NCBI RefSeq assembly: GCF_016134045.1
Contig: NZ_CP065915.1
Span: 930,001 to 994,000, forward strand
Origin: Pelagovum pacificum
GTDB taxonomy: Bacteria; Pseudomonadota; Alphaproteobacteria; Rhodobacterales; Rhodobacteraceae
Reading direction: 5' to 3'
DNA: 64,000 bases
Below, piece after piece: positions 10,205 through 16,194 of the stretch. Under the pieces are notes generated by a model that saw only the letters and a list, made by a program, of their open reading frames with translations, made no database searches and was not told the DNA's origin. Made by a program: the position numbers and the translations under genes. Every line of letters starts with the position of its first letter. The stretch's first letter is position 1.

Positions 10205-13200
10205 AGATCGCGCGCGCCTCCATCAGCAATCCGCTCATTACCTGGCTGCTGATCCTCGCCTGCCTTTTCGGCGGGATCTGGGGATATGCCACCGTCGGCC
10301 GCCTCGAAGACCCGGCCTTCACCATCAAGCAGGCCGTCGTGACCACCCAATACCCCGGCGCCTCTGCCGAGCAGGTCGCCCGCGAAGTCTCCGAGCCGTT
10401 GGAGTCGGTCATCCAGCAGATGGCGGAAGTCGACACGATCACCTCCACCAACAAGCCGGGCGTGTCGCGCATTTCGGTCGAGCTGGACACGACCGTGCCG
10501 GCCGACGCGCTGCCGCAACTGTGGGATCAGCTGCGCAACAAGGTCTCGGATGAGGCTGCGCGGCTGCCCGACGGGGTGCGGCCACCGATCGTCAACGACG
10601 GCTTCGGCGATGTCTACGGCATCTATTTTGCGGTGACCGCGCCCGGGTTCACGGATGCCGAGAAGCATGAGCTCGCTACGTATCTGCGGCGGGAGCTGCT
10701 CACCGTCGACGGTGTGGCCGACATCACGCTCGCCGGTCTGCCGGAAGAGACGATCTACGTCATCCCGGACATGGCGATCCTCGCCAACCTCGGCATCTCG
10801 CCCGAGGCGATCATCGGCCAGGTACAGAGCGCCTCCTCCGTCGCGCGGGCCGGGTCGGCGGAGACCGGCGACCTGCGCATCGGCTTCGACATGCCGGAGG
10901 GCACCGACAGCGTCCGTGCGCTGGCCGAGTTGACAGTGACCGCCGGCGATCAGGTGATCCGCCTGACCGACATCGCGCGGGTCGAGCGGGGCAGGGACAC
11001 GACCCCGCTTCAGATGATCCGCCACAACGGGCAGGAAGCCTTCACGCTCGCCGTCGCGGGAGACGCCTCGCGCAACATCGTCGACATCGGCAACCACGTC
11101 GATGCCAAGGTGGCCGAGATGTCCGCCGACCTGCCGGTGGGCGTCGATCTGCATCCGATCTACCGCCAGCACGAAGTGGTCGACGAGGCCTCCAACAGCT
11201 TCCTGATCAACCTCGCGGCCTCGGTCGCGATCGTCGTCGCGGTGCTCGCGCTCTTCATGGGATGGCGGGCCGCGGTCGTCGTCGGGGTGACGCTGCTGCT
11301 GACGGTCGTCGGCACCATCTTCTTCATGTCGCTCTTCTCGATCGAGATGGAGCGAATATCGCTCGGGGCGCTCATCATCGCGATGGGGATGCTTGTGGAC
11401 AACGCGATCGTCGTCGCCGAGGGGATGCAGCTCAAGATGCTGTCGGGGCGGTCGTCCCGGGATGCGGCGGACGAAGCCGCGAACCGCGTTCAGATCCCGT
11501 TGCTCGGCGCGACGGTGATCGGGATCATGGCGTTCTCGGGCATCGGGCTGTCGCAGGACAGCACGGGCGAATTCATGTTCTCGCTCTTCGCGGTCATCGG
11601 GATATCGCTCCTGTTGTCGTGGCTGCTCGCCCTGACGGTGACGCCCCTGCTGGCGCACTACGTCTTCCGCCGCGCCGAAGAGGACGGATCGGAGGCCTAC
11701 GGTGGCCGCCTGTTCCGGGCCTACGGTGCCATCCTGCGCCGCGCGATCCGTCTGCGCTGGCTGGTCATCGCGGGACTTGTCGTGATGACGGGGGCCTGTT
11801 TCTGGGGTTTCGGCAAGGTCGAGAACCAGTTCTTCCCGGATTCCGACACGCCGCTGTTCTACGTCCACTACAAGCTGCCGCAGGGCACCAGCATGGACGC
11901 GGTGGGCGCAGACCTTGCCGTCGCCGAAGACTGGCTGCTCGAGCAGGACGACGTCTCGGCGGTCTCCACGTTCCTCGGCGGGGGCGCGACGCGCTTCATG
12001 CTGACTTATTCGCCCGAGCAGATGATGCCCTCCTACGGGCACCTGATCGTCCGGATGACCGATGTCTCCCTGATTCCGGCGCTGCGCGACCGGTTGGAGG
12101 CGTTCGCCGCGGAAGAGCTTCCCAATGGCGAATTCCGCACCCAGCAACTCGCCTTCGGTCCCAACAGCGGCGCCCCGGTGGAACTACGGCTGTCGGGCAA
12201 CGACCCGGTTGTTCTGCGCGAGCTGTCCGAGCGGATGACGGACATCATTACCGAGGCCGATCCGACCTTGCTCAACCTCCGCACCGACTGGCGGGAGTGG
12301 GAGCCGACGATGGTGCCGCTCTATGCTGCCGACCGCGCGGGCAACGCCGGCATCAGCCGCGCCGACGTCGCACAGGCGATCCTGATCGAGACCGAAGGCG
12401 TCACCGTCGCCCAGTACCGCGAGCAGGACCGGCAGATCCCCGTCGTCGTCCGCAGCCGCGGGACGGGCGCCCCGGTTAACGTAATGAACCAGGTGATCTG
12501 GTCGGACGCGGCGTCGGGCTACGTCCCGCTCGCCCAGGTGATCGACGGGATCGAGATCGAGCCGCGCAACACGATGATTCATCGGCGTAACCGGGTGCCG
12601 ACCCTGACGATCCAGGCCGAGGTTCCCGAAGGCGGGACCGCGAGCGAGGCGATGTCGCGCATCCGCGGCGCCGTCGAGGCGGTCGACCTTCCGGCCGGAT
12701 ACAACATGGAATGGGGCGGCGAGTACGAGAGCAGCAGCGAGGCGCAGGCCGGCCTCGGCACCAAGCTGCCGCTGTCGTTCCTCGCTATGGTGCTGATCTC
12801 TGTCCTGCTGTTCGGAAAGCTGCGTCAGCCGCTCATCATCTGGCTGCTCGTGCCGATGGCGCTGAACGGTGCGGTGATCGGCCTGCTGGTCACGGGGCTG
12901 CCGTTCTCCTTCACCGCGCTGCTCGGGCTGTTGTCGCTGTCGGGGATGCTCATCAAGAACGGCATCGTCCTGATCGAGGAGATCGACCTGACCCGCGAGA
13001 CCGGATTGCCCTTCGACGATGCCGTGGTCGAGGCCTCCGTCTCGCGTCTGCGGCCCGTGTTCCTTGCGGCGGCGACGACGATCCTCGGCATGGCGCCGCT
13101 GCTCGGCGACAGTTTCTTCGCGTCGATGTCGGTCACCATCATGGGCGGTCTCGCCTTCGCGACGGTCCTGACCATGATCGCCGCGCCGCTGCTCTACGTC

Positions 13201-13254
13201 ATGCTGATGCGTCGCGAGAGGAAGGCGGACAAGGCGAGCGCGCTGCCGGCCTGA
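10201..13254 (+). CDS. RND-family multidrug efflux pump, inner-membrane subunit
   Basis: This 1017-aa AcrB/MexF-like transporter has twelve expected membrane helices and two large periplasmic loops. TM4 carries the proton-relay aspartate pair context GMLVDNAIVVAEG. The N-terminus (SNPLITWLLILACLFGGIWG) and the repeat-half motif SLSGMLIKNGIVLIEEIDL are typical. It begins with a GTG overlapping the adaptor stop, so translation is coupled. It exports hydrophobic or amphipathic compounds by proton antiport. The TetR regulator in the same operon suggests induction by its substrates. Confidence 0.95.
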   Translation: MKIARASISNPLITWLLILACLFGGIWGYATVGRLEDPAFTIKQAVVTTQYPGASAEQVAREVSEPLESVIQQMAEVDTITSTNKPGVSRISVELDTTVPADALPQLWDQLRNKVSDEAARLPDGVRPPIVNDGFGDVYGIYFAVTAPGFTDAEKHELATYLRRELLTVDGVADITLAGLPEETIYVIPDMAILANLGISPEAIIGQVQSASSVARAGSAETGDLRIGFDMPEGTDSVRALAELTVTAGDQVIRLTDIARVERGRDTTPLQMIRHNGQEAFTLAVAGDASRNIVDIGNHVDAKVAEMSADLPVGVDLHPIYRQHEVVDEASNSFLINLAASVAIVVAVLALFMGWRAAVVVGVTLLLTVVGTIFFMSLFSIEMERISLGALIIAMGMLVDNAIVVAEGMQLKMLSGRSSRDAADEAANRVQIPLLGATVIGIMAFSGIGLSQDSTGEFMFSLFAVIGISLLLSWLLALTVTPLLAHYVFRRAEEDGSEAYGGRLFRAYGAILRRAIRLRWLVIAGLVVMTGACFWGFGKVENQFFPDSDTPLFYVHYKLPQGTSMDAVGADLAVAEDWLLEQDDVSAVSTFLGGGATRFMLTYSPEQMMPSYGHLIVRMTDVSLIPALRDRLEAFAAEELPNGEFRTQQLAFGPNSGAPVELRLSGNDPVVLRELSERMTDIITEADPTLLNLRTDWREWEPTMVPLYAADRAGNAGISRADVAQAILIETEGVTVAQYREQDRQIPVVVRSRGTGAPVNVMNQVIWSDAASGYVPLAQVIDGIEIEPRNTMIHRRNRVPTLTIQAEVPEGGTASEAMSRIRGAVEAVDLPAGYNMEWGGEYESSSEAQAGLGTKLPLSFLAMVLISVLLFGKLRQPLIIWLLVPMALNGAVIGLLVTGLPFSFTALLGLLSLSGMLIKNGIVLIEEIDLTRETGLPFDDAVVEASVSRLRPVFLAAATTILGMAPLLGDSFFASMSVTIMGGLAFATVLTMIAAPLLYVMLMRRERKADKASALPA

Positions 13255-13294
13255 GGCACGTCCCCGTCGGCGGCGTTGTCCCCGGAAACGCATC

Positions 13295-13326
13295 CGCCCC
13301 GCACTCCGATCTGCGGAGGCGGGGCG
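13295..13326 (+). terminator. Possible hairpin after the efflux operon
   Basis: CGCCCCGC (13295-13302) pairs with GCGGGGCG (13319-13326), 40 bases past the pump stop. There is no clear T-run after it, so it is only a weak candidate for an intrinsic terminator. Confidence 0.35.
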
Positions 13327-13383
13327 TCTGCCGGGGGAGGACGGCGCCGCATCGGGAGGACTGCGGCACCGCCGGGGTCGGGG

Positions 13384-13590
13384 TCAGTAGCACTCGTAGA
13401 CGGTGAACCAGTTGCCCCATGCGTCGTAGACGGTGACCCATTCGCAGTAGTAGTTGACCAGTTCGATGTCGGAGGTCGCGTCGACGGTGGTCTGTGCGAC
13501 GGGCTGAGCGACGTCGATGGTGGGTTGGGCAGCGCTGGCGAGGCCGGCGATCAGGGAGAAGGCGGAGGCGGTGAGAGCGGTCTTGAACAT
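13384..13590 (-). CDS. Small exported peptide, Cys-hairpin family, type A copy 1
   Basis: This 68-aa product has a signal peptide (residues 1-20, cleavage after LASA) and a mature peptide of about 48 residues. An acidic, Thr-rich linker leads to the C-terminal block NYYCEWVTVYDAWGNW and then FTVYECY. Two cysteines 18 residues apart flank alternating beta-type residues with an AWGN turn, suggesting a disulfide-closed beta hairpin. AGGAAAA precedes the ATG. It is DNA-identical to 15411-15617 and a near-copy of 15084-15290. I recognise no family. Export to periplasm or medium is well supported; the function is unknown. Confidence 0.75.
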   Translation of the reverse strand: MFKTALTASAFSLIAGLASAAQPTIDVAQPVAQTTVDATSDIELVNYYCEWVTVYDAWGNWFTVYECY

Positions 13591-13674
13591 CTGGGTTTTC
13601 CTATCTGTCTGAGGTGATCTGGTTGGGTTGGAATTGGTGAAGGGTTGAGAAGGGTGCGGACGGTTTGGCGGGGC

Positions 13675-13884
13675 TCAGTAGCACTGCCAGACGGTGACCC
13701 AGTTGCCCCAGGCGTCGTAGACGGTGACCCACTCGCAGTAGTAGTTGACCATCTCGATGTTGGAGGCGTCTTCGGTGATGGCGGTCTGCGTGGCGGGCTG
13801 GGCGATCTCGATGGTGGGCTGGGCAGCGTTGGCGAAGCCGGCGATCAGGGTGAAGGCGGTGGCGGTGAGCAGGGACTTGAGCAT
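13675..13884 (-). CDS. Small exported peptide, Cys-hairpin family, type B copy 1
   Basis: This 69-aa paralogue of the type A peptide has a signal peptide ending FANA, then AQPTIEIAQPATQTAITEDA and the conserved C-terminal block NYYCEWVTVYDAWGNW ending VTVWQCY. I chose the ATG at 13884, after GGAGAAAC, because it places a normal signal peptide at the N-terminus; the frame is open further upstream but reads through promoter sequence. It lies upstream of the type A gene on the same strand (84-base gap), so the two are probably co-transcribed. It is identical to 15702-15911. Function unknown. Confidence 0.75.
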   Translation of the reverse strand: MLKSLLTATAFTLIAGFANAAQPTIEIAQPATQTAITEDASNIEMVNYYCEWVTVYDAWGNWVTVWQCY

Positions 13885-13945
13885 CTTTGTTTCTCCGGTG
13901 TGTGTGTTGGCTTGGTGCGTTGTGTTGTTCGATGATGTAGTTATT

Positions 13946-13962
13946 ACACTAACAGATAGTGT
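13946..13962. promoter_or_regulatory. Operator-like palindrome upstream of peptide pair, copy 1
   Basis: ACACTAACAGATAGTGT has perfect 6-base arms and a 5-base centre, and lies 62 bases upstream of the type B peptide start. A wider TTAC...GTAA symmetry surrounds it. The form suits a TetR- or MarR-type regulator; no such gene is adjacent. The same site recurs at 15973-15989. Confidence 0.45.
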
Positions 13963-13971
13963 TGTAAACAC

Positions 13972-14216
13972 ACTTAATGCGTCCGACCGCAGAAATCGTG
14001 CAAGCCATTGATGCCGAATAAGTAATTTTGGGATGGTTTGGCCCGCGCCGGGCGCTCCAGCGAGAAATACCGGGCCTTATCAGGCCGCGACTCCAGCTAT
14101 TCCGGACTGATTCCACCGAAACAGCCAGCTGACCGACTCGTCGGACTCAGCCGAGAGCCGGATCGCCCCGCGCCGTCCGGATTGCGACCGGAGGGCCACC
14201 AGGCCCGCACAAACGC
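13972..14216. other. Gene-poor spacer between peptide pair and Nudix gene
   Basis: I see no convincing gene here. The first 71 bases belong to the duplicated segment. The rest is GC-rich sequence with no signal-peptide or motif-bearing frame on either strand, and leads into the Nudix-gene terminator. Confidence 0.5.
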
Positions 14217-14240
14217 AAAACGCCACGGAGCTCCGTGGCG
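14217..14240 (-). terminator. Rho-independent terminator of the Nudix regulator gene
   Basis: CGCCACGGAG/CTCCGTGGCG is a perfect 10-base-arm palindrome (14221-14240) followed on the minus strand by a short T-run. It lies 48 bases past the stop of the Nudix gene. Confidence 0.7.
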
Positions 14241-14288
14241 CAAGCGGGCGACGACCGGACGCGGGGCATCCGGAGATGTGGGGACGGC

Positions 14289-14951
14289 TCAGTCCGGCTT
14301 CAGCCGGAACAGCGCCGCCGGGCGATGCCGCCCGCCCGAGGACTTCTCTCCGGTGTCCTCGATCGACCATTCGTTGGACAGCCACTTGCGGAAGTTGCGC
14401 TTGTCCATCTCTTCGCCGCGCAGGGTCTCAAAGACACGCTGCGCCTGAGACAGGGTGAATTTCTCAGGCAGAAAGTCGAACGCGACAAGCGCGCTGTCAT
14501 GGATGGAGGCGGTCACGTCGCGCGCCAGCTCGGCCCGGCCGTCGGCCAGGATCTCGGCGTGGTCGAACGCGAGCGGGGGGAGGTCGTCGATCGGGAACCA
14601 TCGCGCATCCTGCGCGTCGCTGCCGCCCCGGGCGATCAATTCGTCGGACGGCACGAGTGCGATGAACGCGACGGTGATGACCCGGCCGCGCGGATCCCGG
14701 TCCGGGGCGCCGTAGGCGCGCAGCTGGCGGAGCGGAATGTCCGACAGACCCGTTTCTTCTTCCAGCTCGCGCAGCGCGCCGTCACGCAGGTCCTCGTCCA
14801 TCTGAACGAAGCCCCCCGGAATCGCCCATGTCCCCTGAAAGGGGTCGATCTTGCGTTCGATCAGAAGCACCTGAAGGACACCGTCGCGGATCGAGAAGAC
14901 AAGGATGTCCGTCGTCACGCTGGGGCGCGGGTAGTCGTATGTGTAGCTCAT
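14289..14951 (-). CDS. Nudix hydrolase with C-terminal winged helix (NrtR-like)
   Basis: This 220-aa protein has an N-terminal Nudix domain with an intact box at about residues 46-69 (GGFVQMDEDLRDGALRELEE, then ETGL), so all metal-binding glutamates are present. A C-terminal winged-helix segment (SQAQRVFETLRGEEMDKRNF) matches NrtR/YtkD-type proteins. Some members are ADP-ribose pyrophosphatases and others repress NAD-metabolism genes while sensing ADP-ribose. The gene sits between the two copies of the peptide duplication on the same strand and ends at a strong terminator. Whether it regulates the peptides is unknown. Confidence 0.85.
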   Translation of the reverse strand: MSYTYDYPRPSVTTDILVFSIRDGVLQVLLIERKIDPFQGTWAIPGGFVQMDEDLRDGALRELEEETGLSDIPLRQLRAYGAPDRDPRGRVITVAFIALVPSDELIARGGSDAQDARWFPIDDLPPLAFDHAEILADGRAELARDVTASIHDSALVAFDFLPEKFTLSQAQRVFETLRGEEMDKRNFRKWLSNEWSIEDTGEKSSGGRHRPAALFRLKPD

Positions 14952-15083
14952 TCTGCTCGTCTCTGTCTCTGGAGCGATTATGTCCTGCCTACTCTACGTG
15001 ACAGGTTTCTCGGGGCTGATGAAGGGGAGGACCAGGTCCGGCGGCGCCGCATCGGGAGGACTGCGGCGCTGCCGGGGTCGGGG

Positions 15084-15290
15084 TCAGTAGCACTCGTAGA
15101 CGGTGAACCAGTTGCCCCAGGCGTCGTAGACGGTGACCCACTCGCAGTAGTAGTTGACCAGTTCGATCTCGGAGGTCGCGTTGACGGTGGTCTGTGCGAC
15201 GTGCTGAGCGACGTCGATTGTGGGCTGGGCAGCGCTGGCCAGGCCGGCGATCAGGGTGAAGGCGGAGGCGGTGAGAGCGGTCTTGAACAT
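15084..15290 (-). CDS. Small exported peptide, Cys-hairpin family, type A variant
   Basis: This 68-aa paralogue has the same signal peptide and C-terminal NYYCEWVTVYDAWGNW...ECY block as 13384-13590, but differs in the linker: QHVAQ for QPVAQ and VNATSE for VDATSD. The ATG follows AGGAAAA as in the other copies. It lies 120 bases downstream of the second type A copy on the same strand, so it is outside the 663-bp repeat and records an older duplication. The changes fall in the linker, leaving the hairpin intact, which suggests selection on the C-terminal block. Function unknown. Confidence 0.73.
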   Translation of the reverse strand: MFKTALTASAFTLIAGLASAAQPTIDVAQHVAQTTVNATSEIELVNYYCEWVTVYDAWGNWFTVYECY

Positions 15291-15410
15291 CTGGGTTTTC
15301 CTATCTGTCTGAAGTGATCTGGTTGGGTTGGAATTGGTTGAGGTGGAGACGGTATTCGCGAGGTCCGGCAGTGCCCTGTCGGGAGGGTCACGGCACCGCC
15401 GGGGCTGGGG

Positions 15411-15617
15411 TCAGTAGCACTCGTAGACGGTGAACCAGTTGCCCCATGCGTCGTAGACGGTGACCCATTCGCAGTAGTAGTTGACCAGTTCGATGTCGGA
15501 GGTCGCGTCGACGGTGGTCTGTGCGACGGGCTGAGCGACGTCGATGGTGGGTTGGGCAGCGCTGGCGAGGCCGGCGATCAGGGAGAAGGCGGAGGCGGTG
15601 AGAGCGGTCTTGAACAT
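15411..15617 (-). CDS. Small exported peptide, Cys-hairpin family, type A copy 2
   Basis: This gene is identical at the DNA level to 13384-13590. The 68-aa product has a Sec signal peptide ending LASA, an acidic Thr-rich linker, and the two-cysteine hairpin block NYYCEWVTVYDAWGNW...YECY. It is downstream of an identical type B gene on the same strand and upstream of the type A variant, so this locus has three consecutive peptide genes (B, A, A variant). Function unknown. Confidence 0.75.
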   Translation of the reverse strand: MFKTALTASAFSLIAGLASAAQPTIDVAQPVAQTTVDATSDIELVNYYCEWVTVYDAWGNWFTVYECY

Positions 15618-15701
15618 CTGGGTTTTCCTATCTGTCTGAGGTGATCTGGTTGGGTTGGAATTGGTGAAGGGTTGAGAAGGGTGCGGACGGTTTGGCGGGG
15701 C

Positions 15702-15911
15702 TCAGTAGCACTGCCAGACGGTGACCCAGTTGCCCCAGGCGTCGTAGACGGTGACCCACTCGCAGTAGTAGTTGACCATCTCGATGTTGGAGGCGTCTTC
15801 GGTGATGGCGGTCTGCGTGGCGGGCTGGGCGATCTCGATGGTGGGCTGGGCAGCGTTGGCGAAGCCGGCGATCAGGGTGAAGGCGGTGGCGGTGAGCAGG
15901 GACTTGAGCAT
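15702..15911 (-). CDS. Small exported peptide, Cys-hairpin family, type B copy 2
   Basis: This gene is identical to 13675-13884. The 69-aa product has a signal peptide ending FANA, the linker AQPTIEIAQPATQTAITEDA, and the block NYYCEWVTVYDAWGNW...VWQCY. The start at 15911 follows GGAGAAAC. It is the first gene of the right-hand peptide group and carries the same upstream palindrome (15973-15989), so both groups should be under the same control. Function unknown. Confidence 0.75.
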   Translation of the reverse strand: MLKSLLTATAFTLIAGFANAAQPTIEIAQPATQTAITEDASNIEMVNYYCEWVTVYDAWGNWVTVWQCY

Positions 15912-15972
15912 CTTTGTTTCTCCGGTGTGTGTGTTGGCTTGGTGCGTTGTGTTGTTCGATGATGTAGTTATT

Positions 15973-15989
15973 ACACTAACAGATAGTGT
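15973..15989. promoter_or_regulatory. Operator-like palindrome upstream of peptide pair, copy 2
   Basis: This is the second copy of ACACTAACAGATAGTGT, in the same position relative to the type B peptide gene as the site at 13946-13962. Confidence 0.45.
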
Positions 15990-16194
15990 TGTAAACACAC
16001 TTAATGCGTCCGACCGCAGAAATCGTGCAAGCCATTGATGCCGAATAAGTAATTTTGGGATGGTTTGGCGTTAAGCGAGCGAAAGCCCACCCGGTTCAGC
16101 CCCGGCAAAACGCCCCAGACCCACTGGAATCACGGCGACGAGGCGAATCTGCGGAGCGATTCAGCCCGAAAACGTCCAGCGTCGGTGGCCGGAC

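Larger units (their letters stand above)
13380..14042. repeat. 663-bp direct duplication, left copy
   Basis: This segment recurs at 15407-16069 with an offset of 2027 bases and no difference that I could find. It carries two peptide genes (13384-13590 and 13675-13884) plus the upstream control region with its dyad. Homology ends sharply: C versus G after position 14042 on the right, and two mismatches at 13378-13379 on the left. No transposase or terminal inverted repeats are visible, so a recent recombination or duplication event is more likely than an insertion sequence. Confidence 0.9.
15407..16069. repeat. 663-bp direct duplication, right copy
   Basis: This is the second copy of 13380-14042, holding the identical gene pair and upstream dyad. 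It lies directly after the type A variant gene and ends 125 bases before the TIR-TPR stop. The identity includes non-coding spacers, which implies a recent event or ongoing gene conversion. Confidence 0.9.

Noticed and set aside
10168..12147. 659-aa open frame antisense to the RND pump
   Set aside because: Charged low-complexity translation with no motifs, opposite a gene with clear RND signatures.
13384..15911. RiPP (ribosomally made, modified peptide) precursors
   Set aside because: The leaders are ordinary Sec signal peptides with A-x-A cleavage sites, and no modifying enzyme or peptidase-transporter gene is adjacent.
13380..16069. Insertion sequence or CRISPR-like repeat
   Set aside because: The repeats are 663 bp, only two copies, contain peptide genes, and show neither transposase, terminal inverted repeats nor regular short spacers.
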